Positions 28,107 through 35,267 of a stretch of 64,000 nucleotides of DNA are shown piece after piece (the stretch's first letter is position 1; the number at the start of each line of letters is the position of its first letter). Both the position numbers and the translations under genes were made by a program. The notes beneath the pieces were generated by a model. The model did no database searches. It was not told the DNA's origin and worked only from the letters and a program-made list of their open reading frames with translations. The stretch covers positions 124,001 through 188,000 of the forward strand of contig NZ_JAHEDV010000033.1 in NCBI RefSeq assembly GCF_024641065.1, in the 5' to 3' direction. The stretch comes from Rhodoluna sp. (lineage in GTDB: Bacteria; Actinomycetota; Actinomycetes; Actinomycetales; Microbacteriaceae).

Positions 28107-28997
28107 ATGAAGAAAACATCCTGGGCTGCGATAGCGCTTGTAAGCGTTGCGGTTTCTTGGGGTGCGGCGTTTGTTCTTATGAAGGACGCCATTGCTGACC
28201 AGCCTTTTTATGACTTTTTGGCAACCAGATTTTTGATTGCCGGCCTGCTTATGCTTGCGTTTCGACCAAAGGCACTTCGTTCATTTGACAAAACAACGGT
28301 CAAACACGGCATCTTCTTGGGCGCAATTCTCGCGGGCGGTTATTTCACTCAAACCATTGGCCTAGAGCTTTCCACCGCCGCGATTACCGGATTCATAACC
28401 GGTCTTTACGTAGTTCTTGTTCCGATCTTTAGCTGGGTGCTCTATAAGGTGAAGGTGGGCAAGCGCTTGGTGTGGGGTGTAATACTCGCAACCATCGCGC
28501 TAGGTCTGATTTCTATCAATGGTTTAGCCATCGGACTCGGCGAAACCTGGGTGATTCTGTGTGCGGCGTTGTTTGCGGCCCACATTGTTGGCCTAAGCAA
28601 ATTGAGCCCTGGCAAAGATGTTTATGCACTAACCGTTCTGCAGCTGCTGACGGTGGCTGGGTTTAGCGGAGTTGGTGCATTAATCACCGACGGTTATCAG
28701 GCACCTGCAGATAGCTTCGGCTGGTTTGCTGTTCTATTCACCGCGGTTTTTGCCACCGCCATTGCCTTCTTAGTTCAAACCTGGGCGCAATCGATTATGG
28801 ACGCCTCTCGCGTAGCAATTTTGCTAACCGGCGAGGTTGCTTGGACAGCAATCATCGCCGTAATGGTAGGGCAAGAAGAACTAAGCCTCAAAACCATTGT
28901 TGGCGGCCTGTTGATGATTGCAGCGATGCTCGTGGTTGAATGGCCAACCAAGAACAAGGATGAACCACCGGTTCTGCTGGACCCGCTAGTTCATTAG
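28107..28997 (+). CDS. EamA/DMT-family transporter
   Basis: A 296-aa protein with ten predicted membrane helices in two repeated EamA halves (about 5-135 and 145-285). It begins SWAAIALVSVAVSWGAAFVLMKDAI, with the AAITGFITGLYVVLVPIFSW and ILLTGEVAWTAIIAVMVGQEELS motifs typical of drug/metabolite transporters. The exported compound cannot be told from sequence. TAGACT lies exactly six bases before the ATG, so the mRNA is probably leaderless. It converges with the DUF998 gene. Confidence 0.9.
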   Translation: MKKTSWAAIALVSVAVSWGAAFVLMKDAIADQPFYDFLATRFLIAGLLMLAFRPKALRSFDKTTVKHGIFLGAILAGGYFTQTIGLELSTAAITGFITGLYVVLVPIFSWVLYKVKVGKRLVWGVILATIALGLISINGLAIGLGETWVILCAALFAAHIVGLSKLSPGKDVYALTVLQLLTVAGFSGVGALITDGYQAPADSFGWFAVLFTAVFATAIAFLVQTWAQSIMDASRVAILLTGEVAWTAIIAVMVGQEELSLKTIVGGLLMIAAMLVVEWPTKNKDEPPVLLDPLVH

Positions 28998-29009
28998 CAA
29001 TTTGCTCAG

Positions 29010-29615
29010 CTAAGACTTTGTGCGCTTACGCTCGTGATGCAGGCAAACCCAAATTACAAATGCCATGTACCAACTTTGCAGAACAACAATCACCCTCTCA
29101 GCTAAACCCACCGTGGATGAATTTGGGTCAGTCCAGGTAAGCAAGAACCAAACTGAAACCACAGTCAGAAGCACCGTGACTCCGATGGTGGCAGCTGGTC
29201 GCAAGACCCAGGGTGCCGAAGGAGACATCCGTGTTGAAAAAAGTGGCCAGGCTGAATAAAGCACGAACGAAATGATCGCGAAAAGGCGATGAAGGTCTGA
29301 GTGCCCGTCTTGCGATGGGGTGGTGAAGAAGGTCAGGCCATAGGTGGCGATGCCGGCCGCAAAAATTATCAAACGACCTGGCAGGGCCAACCATTTGGCG
29401 AAGATTGCCACCACTAGTGTGAGCGTCGCGCCGACAAGAAAGAAACCGCTTTGAATAAGTTGCACCGGCGAATCGTCAGCTGCCAGATCGCTGATGGTCT
29501 TTTTGATTGGGTCATAGCCCGACCAAAGCGACCCAGCAATCACCCAGCCAGCAACAGATTGAATCGGGCCAAGAATTGCTGCAAGGGCGAGAATTCGTTG
29601 GTGATTTTTTGTCAT
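29010..29615 (-). CDS. DUF998 integral membrane protein
   Basis: A 201-aa protein with six predicted membrane helices. It opens RILALAAILGPIQSVAGWVIAGSLWSGYDPIKKTISDLAA, the signature segment of DUF998, followed by FFTTPSQDGHSDLHRLFAI. The ATG at 29615 has GAGAGAAG before it; the longer frame to 29666 lacks support. Function unknown. Confidence 0.87.
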   Translation of the reverse strand: MTKNHQRILALAAILGPIQSVAGWVIAGSLWSGYDPIKKTISDLAADDSPVQLIQSGFFLVGATLTLVVAIFAKWLALPGRLIIFAAGIATYGLTFFTTPSQDGHSDLHRLFAIISFVLYSAWPLFSTRMSPSAPWVLRPAATIGVTVLLTVVSVWFLLTWTDPNSSTVGLAERVIVVLQSWYMAFVIWVCLHHERKRTKS

Positions 29616-29685
29616 TAGCTTCTCTCTTGGTGGCCTTAGTTCTATTAGACCGCAGTTATCTGGCATTTTGAGCCGGTTCGCTTGT

Positions 29686-29691
29686 TAGACT
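29686..29691 (+). promoter_or_regulatory. -10 box of tRNA-Lys
   Basis: TAGACT lies seven bases before the first G of the leader hairpin and 24 bases before the mature tRNA. No good -35 match is seen at 16-18 bp. Confidence 0.55.
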
Positions 29692-29698
29692 TGGATGC

Positions 29699-29713
29699 GT
29701 TGCCTTCGGGCAC
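29699..29713 (+). ncRNA. 5' leader hairpin of tRNA-Lys
   Basis: GTTGCC-TTCG-GGCAC: a 4-bp TGCC/GGCA stem capped by a UUCG tetraloop, a shortened form of the hairpin before tRNA-Thr(TGT). It starts at the predicted +1 and ends two bases before the mature tRNA. Confidence 0.55.
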
Positions 29714-29715
29714 AT

Positions 29716-29789
29716 GGGCCTCTAGCTCAGTTGGTTAGAGCAACGGACTTTTAATCCGTGGGTCGTCGGTTCGATCCCGACGGGGCCTA
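29716..29789 (+). tRNA. tRNA-Lys (anticodon TTT)
   Basis: A 74-nt cloverleaf. Acceptor GGGCCTC pairs with GGGGCCT (with two G-U pairs), D arm GCTC..GAGC, anticodon stem ACGGA/TCCGT around CTTTTAA, T arm GTCGG-TTCGATC-CCGAC. Anticodon TTT reads AAA/AAG. CCA is not encoded. Confidence 0.96.
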
Positions 29790-29799
29790 CAAGAAAATG

Positions 29800-29830
29800 A
29801 AAACCTCACCATTGCGGTGGGGTTTTTGTT
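29800..29830 (+). terminator. Terminator after tRNA-Lys
   Basis: AAAACCTCACC, loop ATTGC, GGTGGGGTTTTT, starting 11 bases after the tRNA. Confidence 0.88.
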
Positions 29831-29875
29831 TTAACCCAGAGCTTCGTGAATCTAGCTGGGCATAAACTTGCGAGC

Positions 29876-30502
29876 ATGAATCAAGCTATTACCCACTTCG
29901 TGGACGGCCGACCTGAAAACCTAGCGCCTACCAGCCCTCTGGTAGTTCTCATGCACGGATACGGCTCAAACGAAAACGATCTTGTCGGATTGATGAATTA
30001 TTTGCCGGGTAATTTTGCCTGGGTGTCGCTTAGAGCCCCATTAGATTCTCAGTATGGCGGGTATGCCTGGGCACCGATTATTACTCCAGGAAACCCTCGA
30101 GTAGAAGACATTGAACCAGCCACCGCAAGATTGTGGAGTTGGATTGACGCGAATATTCCAGCTGAAACACCATTGGTTTTGATTGGATTCTCGCAGGGCG
30201 GACTAATGGCAACCCAGCTGTTGCGCACTCGACCAAACCGAATATTGGCAACTGTAATTCTGGCCGGGTTCACCCTCGACGCGGTTCAGCCGGGAGATGC
30301 CGAACTCGAAGCCACCAAACCAAGAGTCATTTATTGCCGAGGCCTGAGCGATCAAGTTATTGCGACAGACACCGTGATTAGAACCGAAGCTTGGCTAGCG
30401 CGGTGCACTTCTGCACTCACGCCAACCTACCCGGGTCTCGCCCACTCAATCGATGAGCGGGTGATTCAGGATGTTTCTGAATACCTGCGCGACTATGCCT
30501 AG
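29876..30502 (+). CDS. Alpha/beta hydrolase, carboxylesterase/phospholipase family
   Basis: A 208-aa serine hydrolase of the YpfH/acyl-protein-thioesterase type. The oxyanion region is VVLMHGYGSNENDL, the nucleophile elbow is GFSQGG (serine near 105), the aspartate is in CRGLSDQVI and the histidine in GLAHSID. It cleaves carboxylic esters; the natural substrate is unknown. I choose the ATG at 29876 because TAAACT lies seven bases upstream (leaderless); the GTG at 29846 would start before that promoter. Confidence 0.9.
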   Translation: MNQAITHFVDGRPENLAPTSPLVVLMHGYGSNENDLVGLMNYLPGNFAWVSLRAPLDSQYGGYAWAPIITPGNPRVEDIEPATARLWSWIDANIPAETPLVLIGFSQGGLMATQLLRTRPNRILATVILAGFTLDAVQPGDAELEATKPRVIYCRGLSDQVIATDTVIRTEAWLARCTSALTPTYPGLAHSIDERVIQDVSEYLRDYA

Positions 30503-30515
30503 TTAGCGATGAATG

Positions 30516-30926
30516 CTAGAACTTTGCGTCAATCTCCGAAATTAAGGCCTCTACCTTTGCGCGAATCTCGTCGCGAATAGGTCGAACGTATTCTACACCC
30601 TTGCCAGCTGGGTCATTGAGAGGCCAGTCGAGGTAGGTTTTGCCTGGAAAGAATGGGCAGGTGTCGCCGCAACCCATGGTGATGACGTAATCAGACTCTT
30701 TGACAGCTGAATCGGTCAACACCTTTGGAGTGTTGTTTGCGATGTCGATGCCCTCTTCGGCCATTGCCGCGATTGCAGATGGGTTGATTTCATTCTTCGG
30801 CTCGGTTCCTGCAGACAGCACCTGAACTCGGTCGCCGGCTAGGTGCTGCAGGTAACCAGCAGCCATTTGTGAGCGGCCCGCGTTGTGAACGCAAACGAAA
30901 AGTACAGTGGCTTTTTTGTCAGACAT
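30516..30926 (-). CDS. arsC: Arsenate reductase ArsC, three-cysteine (thioredoxin-coupled) type
   Basis: A 136-aa low-molecular-weight-phosphatase-fold arsenate reductase. The P loop is CVHNAGRS (nucleophile C12, arginine R18). C86 and C90 lie in MGCGDTCPFFPG, giving the three-cysteine relay used by thioredoxin-coupled ArsC, and DWPLNDPAGK carries the catalytic aspartate. It reduces arsenate to arsenite. AGGAG precedes the ATG. It is the last gene of an aquaporin-arsC-arsC run and lies 12 bases after the second, single-cysteine homologue. Confidence 0.94.
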   Translation of the reverse strand: MSDKKATVLFVCVHNAGRSQMAAGYLQHLAGDRVQVLSAGTEPKNEINPSAIAAMAEEGIDIANNTPKVLTDSAVKESDYVITMGCGDTCPFFPGKTYLDWPLNDPAGKGVEYVRPIRDEIRAKVEALISEIDAKF

Positions 30927-30938
30927 TATTTCTCCTGC

Positions 30939-31361
30939 TTAGTTTGAAGTTAGTTCTACGAACAGCTGATCTACGCGACGAGCAATGTCGTCTCGAATGA
31001 TTTTGGTTTGGGCAAGTTTGTCGCCAACTTCTGAGCCGGGCTCTGGGGTGAGCCAAGTTTCGATTGTTCCTGCCATGCCTTCACGCGGCGAAAGCTTTGC
31101 CTCGTTGCCGAGAATCACAATTCGGTCAACTGACATAAAGACATCATCCGTGATTGCCTTTGGAAACTCATCACCCATGGTGACGCCGATTTCAGCCAGA
31201 GCGAGCTGAGCCTCGTGGTTCAGAGACGAACCTGGGTCAGTGCCGCCAGACAGAACTTCGACGGCCCCTGAGACTTTAGCTCGCATCAGGGCCGCAGACA
31301 TCTGTGACTTGCCGGCGTTGTGAACACAAACGAATAGAACTCGTGGCTTCTGACTAGTCAT
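30939..31361 (-). CDS. ArsC-like protein, single-cysteine type (possible mycothiol-dependent arsenate reductase)
   Basis: A 140-aa relative of the neighbouring ArsC, with P loop CVHNAGKS: the usual arginine is replaced by lysine. C12 is the only cysteine in the protein, and the segment equivalent to GCGDTC reads LGNEAKLSP. It therefore cannot run the intramolecular disulfide relay. Single-cysteine, Lys-containing members resemble corynebacterial ArsC1/ArsC2, which form an arsenate-mycothiol adduct; that role is likely but inferred. AGGAGTTTCAA precedes the ATG at 31361, which overlaps the end of the aquaporin gene by eight bases. Confidence 0.87.
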   Translation of the reverse strand: MTSQKPRVLFVCVHNAGKSQMSAALMRAKVSGAVEVLSGGTDPGSSLNHEAQLALAEIGVTMGDEFPKAITDDVFMSVDRIVILGNEAKLSPREGMAGTIETWLTPEPGSEVGDKLAQTKIIRDDIARRVDQLFVELTSN

Positions 31362-32010
31362 TTGAAACTCCTTTAGCGATCGCAAACCCCAGAGCTGCGC
31401 CAACCAATTGGGCAGCCACGAAGGGCAAAACTGAACCAGGCTCGATTCCTGCAAACGTGTCGGTGAAGACTCGACCAATGGTCACAGCTGGGTTGGCAAA
31501 CGAGGTTGAAGATGTGAAGAAGTAGGCCGAACCAATCCAACCGGCGACAGCGACGGGAATGACAGTACCCTGACCACGTTTGCTAAGAATGCCAATCAGT
31601 GCGATCAAACCGGCAGTCGCAATTACCTCGCCGATGAGGGCGCCTGAATTTGCACGATTTTGAGTTGAAATCTGAATCGCAGTTTGATTGAACATTGCAT
31701 TTGCAGTAATCGAACCAGCCACCGCGCCAAAAATTTGAGCTGGAATGTACGCCAGCAAATCAATATCTTTGATGTTGCGACTAAAAGCCTCAACCAGAGT
31801 TACAACCGGGTTGAAGTGGGCGCCGCTGATTGGGCCGACCACGAAGATGAGCAAGGCCAGGGCGAACGCTGTCGACAGCGCGTTGATAACCAGGGCGATT
31901 CCCTCGTCACCCGAAAGGCTTGTGCCCATGATTCCAGAACCAACCACCACACAAACCAATAGCGCCGTGCCGAAAAACTCTGCTATCGAGCGCTTCAAAA
32001 GTGCTGGCAA
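31354..32010 (-). CDS. MIP-family aquaporin/aquaglyceroporin (AqpS-like)
   Basis: A 218-aa channel with six membrane helices and two half-helices. The first NPA box is changed to NPV in GAHFNPVVT; the second is FANPAVTIGR with the pore arginine in place. Its position directly before two arsC genes mirrors the aqpS-arsC arrangement of rhizobia, where the channel lets arsenite out after arsenate reduction. The start is set at TTG 32010, five bases after AGGAG; there is no ATG nearby, and the longer frame to 32184 would overlap the divergent SDR gene. Confidence 0.9.
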   Translation of the reverse strand: MPALLKRSIAEFFGTALLVCVVVGSGIMGTSLSGDEGIALVINALSTAFALALLIFVVGPISGAHFNPVVTLVEAFSRNIKDIDLLAYIPAQIFGAVAGSITANAMFNQTAIQISTQNRANSGALIGEVIATAGLIALIGILSKRGQGTVIPVAVAGWIGSAYFFTSSTSFANPAVTIGRVFTDTFAGIEPGSVLPFVAAQLVGAALGFAIAKGVSND

Positions 32011-32073
32011 AATGACTCCTAAGTGGTTTCCTAACCCTAATTTTGGCATAAACAAAGATGCAAATATGTCCTT

Positions 32074-32091
32074 GTTCACTGTCTGTTCATC
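32074..32091 (+). promoter_or_regulatory. PHO-box-like direct repeat between aquaporin and SDR genes
   Basis: GTTCACT (32074-32080) and GTTCATC (32085-32091) are 11 bp apart, as in PHO boxes. Flanking units are weak. It reads toward the SDR gene, with CATACT (32098-32103) as a possible -10. Confidence 0.4.
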
Positions 32092-32105
32092 GAGGCGCAT
32101 ACTTA

Positions 32106-32117
32106 TTGCAAACGCAA
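32106..32117. promoter_or_regulatory. Possible MarR-type operator upstream of the SDR gene
   Basis: TTGCAAACGCAA differs by one base from the core of the marR palindrome (TTGCGAACGCAA at 3551-3562). It lies just after the candidate -10 CATACT. Confidence 0.4.
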
Positions 32118-32137
32118 ATCTTGATTGAGGAATATTA

Positions 32138-32830
32138 ATGAATATCGCTTCAAAGACGTTTCTTGTAGTCGGAGCTAACGGCACCCTTGGCCACCTGCTT
32201 GCAAATCAGCTGCTTGCCAAGGGGGCTGTAGTGATTGGAACAGCACGAAGCCCAGAAAGTTCGCAGGGCTTGGCGCCAAACCTGACCGAACGCCTGCTTC
32301 TGGACCTAGAGAGCTCGCCGTCAATCGAGGCTCTGACTAACTATTTACTAAATCAGCACACAACCATTGATGGCATTATTTTTGCCAGCGGATTAGTTGC
32401 GTTCGGCTCTATCGAAGAGATGCCAGGTTCAGTCTTTGATCGGCTCTTGAGAGTAAACACCACCGGCCAAGTTGAGTTGTTTCAAAAACTCATCGGTGGG
32501 CTGAAAACTTCGGCCGCAAATGGTGGCGAGCCATTCGTAGTCTCGATTAGTGGCGTTATCGCTGAGTCACCAATGGCAGGCATGAGCGCTTACAGCGCGA
32601 GCAAAATTGCCCTAAAGGGTTTTGCCCAGGCCGCCTCGAAAGAACTTAGAAAGCAGGGCATCCGATGGATTGATGCAAGGCCTGGCCACACAGAAACAGG
32701 TCTTGCATCAAGAGCTATTTTTGGCTCAGCACCCAACTTTGGTTCTGGGCTAGACGCTCAGATTGTCGCACAGCGAATTGTCCAAGCAATTGAAAATGAC
32801 GAACGCGATCTACCAAGCACGGCCTTCTAA
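32138..32830 (+). CDS. Short-chain dehydrogenase/reductase
   Basis: A 230-aa classical SDR. The NAD(P) loop is VVGANGTLGHLLA, the NNAG-equivalent is FASGLVAFG, and the catalytic residues are Ser in VSISGV and Tyr-x-x-x-Lys in YSASKIAL, followed by DARPGHTETGL. It should act as an NAD(P)-dependent oxidoreductase; substrate unknown. GAGGAAT precedes the ATG. It diverges from the aquaporin-arsC operon and shares its 127-base control region, which contains PHO-like and MarR-like sites. Confidence 0.92.
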   Translation: MNIASKTFLVVGANGTLGHLLANQLLAKGAVVIGTARSPESSQGLAPNLTERLLLDLESSPSIEALTNYLLNQHTTIDGIIFASGLVAFGSIEEMPGSVFDRLLRVNTTGQVELFQKLIGGLKTSAANGGEPFVVSISGVIAESPMAGMSAYSASKIALKGFAQAASKELRKQGIRWIDARPGHTETGLASRAIFGSAPNFGSGLDAQIVAQRIVQAIENDERDLPSTAF

Positions 32831-32868
32831 ATGCAATTCTGAACTTTGAATTAATCGGAGGAATTGCG

Positions 32869-32882
32869 TTGGGTTAACCCAA
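32869..32882. promoter_or_regulatory. Perfect palindrome upstream of the surface-protein gene
   Basis: TTGGGTTAACCCAA, a 14-bp perfect palindrome, is the first of three stacked inverted repeats in the spacer. Confidence 0.5.
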
Positions 32883-32887
32883 TTTCC

Positions 32888-32901
32888 TTCGCATAAGCGA
32901 A
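32888..32901. promoter_or_regulatory. TTCGC-N4-GCGAA operator candidate, copy 1
   Basis: TTCGCATAAGCGAA. Its centre is 42 bp from copy 2, four helical turns, so a regulator could bind both on one face. Confidence 0.5.
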
Positions 32902-32928
32902 TGCAAGCCAAGATAATATTGCAAAGTT

Positions 32929-32944
32929 GTTCGCCTATGCGAAC
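32929..32944. promoter_or_regulatory. TTCGC-N4-GCGAA operator candidate, copy 2
   Basis: GTTCGCCTATGCGAAC. It shares the core TTCGCnTAnGCGAA with copy 1 and ends 25 bases before the likely start codon. Confidence 0.5.
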
Positions 32945-32969
32945 ATTTAATTCGATTATGAGGCACGTC

Positions 32970-35228
32970 ATGCGAAGTCGATTTACTGCGAAATTCAAAT
33001 CTGGAAGCTTGAAGTCAATTTTGTCAATGGCTCTGGCTCTAACCTTTGGGCTGGTAGGAGCATTAGCATTTGTTCCGAGCGCAAAGGCCGCGACCGTAGT
33101 AGATGTGAGCGGTGTCGAACTTGACTTCAGTTCAAGCAAACGTACTGCGACTTCAACCCCGACAGCTTTGAACGGCACTGCTACCTATACCAATGTTGCA
33201 ACCGTTGGCGGAGTCCAAATTGATGCTCGTGTCACTACAGTCGCCCTTCAAAACTCCTCAGTCGATGTTTATGACTCACCAGGTAGCGCATCAGCCAACG
33301 AAAAATACTTTCAAATCAACAACACAACTTCAGTTGCGGGCGGATTTACATCCTTTAAGTTTGATTTTTACGACCATGCCGATGGTTCTGTTGCAGTGCT
33401 GAAAAACGTATCAGTAACCTCAATTGACCTCGACAGTCCTGGGCGCCAATTTACAGAATTCAACGGTTTTCAGTCATATGTCTTCTCAACCGACACGAAG
33501 TTGACGGCCTATACAACAAACCACACCGGTGGGGCTCTTGCTAATGGTCTGGTCCGCTTTGTTCAAACCCGCACCAATGCTGCTGTATCAAGCTCAAACG
33601 ATCCATTTTCTGCTGTTGAGGTCAAGTTTGACCAGATGAGTAGTTACACTGCGGTGTTCGGAAACGAAGTGGCCCAGGGTGGCTTTTACGGAGTGTCTTT
33701 CAAGGGCCTTTGCGCAACCGCAACCGGCAGCGCCTGTGGGGCGCGTTCTGCCGTATCAAACCCAAACAATAGCCCACCCACTTCACAAGACACCACCCGC
33801 TATTACGACCTGACCGTGCCGGCAATTCTGAGTTTGGCAAATTTCCCTTACTCTGACCCAGATGGAAACGCGTTTACAAACATCAAGGTCGAAACCCTGC
33901 CATCAACCGGCACATTGCAGTACTTCAATGGGACTGCATGGGTGAATGCAACCGTCGGGCTCACCGTATCCGTTGCAAACATTGAACTTGGATATCTCAG
34001 GTATTCCGGTTCTGGCTCCAGCTTCACCTACAAAGTCTCAGACGGTACCCTTTATTCGACTGCAGCAAACACCGTCAATCTTCTTGGCGCTCCAAACGGT
34101 CAGATAATTACTTTTACTAACCCTGGCAACAAAACTCCAACCGCACCAAATTTTGCATCGAATGCAGCAGCAGACTCGGGGCTAACAGTTGTTCTCACAT
34201 CACTAACTCCAAGTGTGTGCGTGGTGAGCGGACTAGATATTGACCCGATTGCAACCGGCGCCTGTACGATCGTGGCCAGCCAGCCAGGCAACGCCAATTA
34301 CGGTGCTGCGACGAACGTGACCCAAACTTTTTACATCACAACTGATGCATCGCAAACAATCACATTTGTGAATCCTGGCGACCAATCTTGGTCAGGCAGC
34401 TCGTTCACAGTCCCAACGACGCCAACAGCCACTTCTGGGCTAACAGTTACATTGACCTCATTCTCACCGGCTGTTTGCACAATTAGCGGCACCACTATTA
34501 CGGTGGTCGGCCCAGGAACCTGTCAGATTCGAGCTACCCAAGCAGGTGGGGCATCGGGAGGGACAACCTACGCGGCCGCACCACCAGTGACGATTTCATA
34601 CCTCGTCAGCGCACCTGTTGTGGCCAGCTACACAATCACCTATGACGGCAACGGAGCAACCAGCGGAACCGCACCAAGCGACACAACCGGCAACGGATCA
34701 GTGAGCCTAGCCACCAACAGCTCCCCACTAGCCAAACTAGGCTTCACCTTCGCAGGCTGGAACACGCAAGCCGACGGAACCGGAACCAACTACACAGCAG
34801 GTGCCAGCTACACGCTCAGCGCAGACATCACCCTCTACGCCAAATGGACAATTGTTGTATCCCCGCCAACACTGCCTGTTATCGATTTCTCTGGCAATGG
34901 TTCAAACAGCGGCGGAGTACCTCCGCAAATCAATGCCGACGGGTCGATCACAGTACCTGGAAATGTGGCTGGACTAATTAAAGGCGGGTACGTTTTCACA
35001 GGCTGGAACAGTCAGCCAGATGGCAAGGGTACTCACTTTGAGCCAGGCGACCGAGTTATGCTTTCTACCGGAATGACGCTTTACGCCGAGTGGGCTCCGA
35101 TTATTGAAGAAGAATCTTTGGCAGAAACAGGTGCCGAAGTTCAGTCCAGCGCTCTGTACGCATTTGCTGTCCTTATGATGATCGCCGGAGCAATCCTGTC
35201 GTCACCGAAAAGACGCAGTAAACACTAA
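32970..35228 (+). CDS. Large LAETG-anchored surface protein with Ig-like and InlB B-repeat modules
   Basis: About 752 aa. A signal peptide ends at PSAKA (about residue 40). A beta-rich domain runs to about 280, then a cadherin-like stretch (NSPPTSQDTTRYYDLTV), then two ~80-aa repeats each starting ITFTNPG/ITFVNPG and containing SVCVVSG/AVCTISG with GTC near the end. Two InlB B-type repeats follow (TITYDGNGA..FAGWNTQADGTG..LYAKW and a degenerate copy ending LYAEW). The C-terminus is LAETG, a membrane helix and KRRSKH, the signal for class E (LAxTG) sortases. It is probably an adhesin or surface-layer protein. ATGs at 32901, 32937 and 32958 are alternatives; 32970 gives the best signal peptide. 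No sortase gene lies in the window. Confidence 0.88.
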   Translation: MRSRFTAKFKSGSLKSILSMALALTFGLVGALAFVPSAKAATVVDVSGVELDFSSSKRTATSTPTALNGTATYTNVATVGGVQIDARVTTVALQNSSVDVYDSPGSASANEKYFQINNTTSVAGGFTSFKFDFYDHADGSVAVLKNVSVTSIDLDSPGRQFTEFNGFQSYVFSTDTKLTAYTTNHTGGALANGLVRFVQTRTNAAVSSSNDPFSAVEVKFDQMSSYTAVFGNEVAQGGFYGVSFKGLCATATGSACGARSAVSNPNNSPPTSQDTTRYYDLTVPAILSLANFPYSDPDGNAFTNIKVETLPSTGTLQYFNGTAWVNATVGLTVSVANIELGYLRYSGSGSSFTYKVSDGTLYSTAANTVNLLGAPNGQIITFTNPGNKTPTAPNFASNAAADSGLTVVLTSLTPSVCVVSGLDIDPIATGACTIVASQPGNANYGAATNVTQTFYITTDASQTITFVNPGDQSWSGSSFTVPTTPTATSGLTVTLTSFSPAVCTISGTTITVVGPGTCQIRATQAGGASGGTTYAAAPPVTISYLVSAPVVASYTITYDGNGATSGTAPSDTTGNGSVSLATNSSPLAKLGFTFAGWNTQADGTGTNYTAGASYTLSADITLYAKWTIVVSPPTLPVIDFSGNGSNSGGVPPQINADGSITVPGNVAGLIKGGYVFTGWNSQPDGKGTHFEPGDRVMLSTGMTLYAEWAPIIEEESLAETGAEVQSSALYAFAVLMMIAGAILSSPKRRSKH

Positions 35229-35232
35229 GTAA

Positions 35233-35265
35233 AGAAGAATCCCCTCCAAGGAGGGGATTCTTTTA
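35233..35265. terminator. Bidirectional terminator between surface-protein gene and 35-aa gene
   Basis: A 13-bp stem, AAGAATCCCCTCC / GGAGGGGATTCTT, with a two-base gap and T-run. Confidence 0.92.
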
Positions 35266-35267
35266 AG

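Noticed and set aside
29846-29875. GTG start ten codons upstream for the YpfH-like hydrolase
   Set aside because: It lies before a TAAACT -10 box placed exactly for a leaderless ATG at 29876 and has no ribosome site.
31362-31478. Longer N-terminus for the single-cysteine ArsC
   Set aside because: It would lie wholly inside the aquaporin gene; AGGAG precedes the ATG at 31361.
32011-32184. Longer N-terminus for the aquaporin
   Set aside because: It would run across the divergent promoter region and into the SDR gene; AGGAG precedes TTG 32010.
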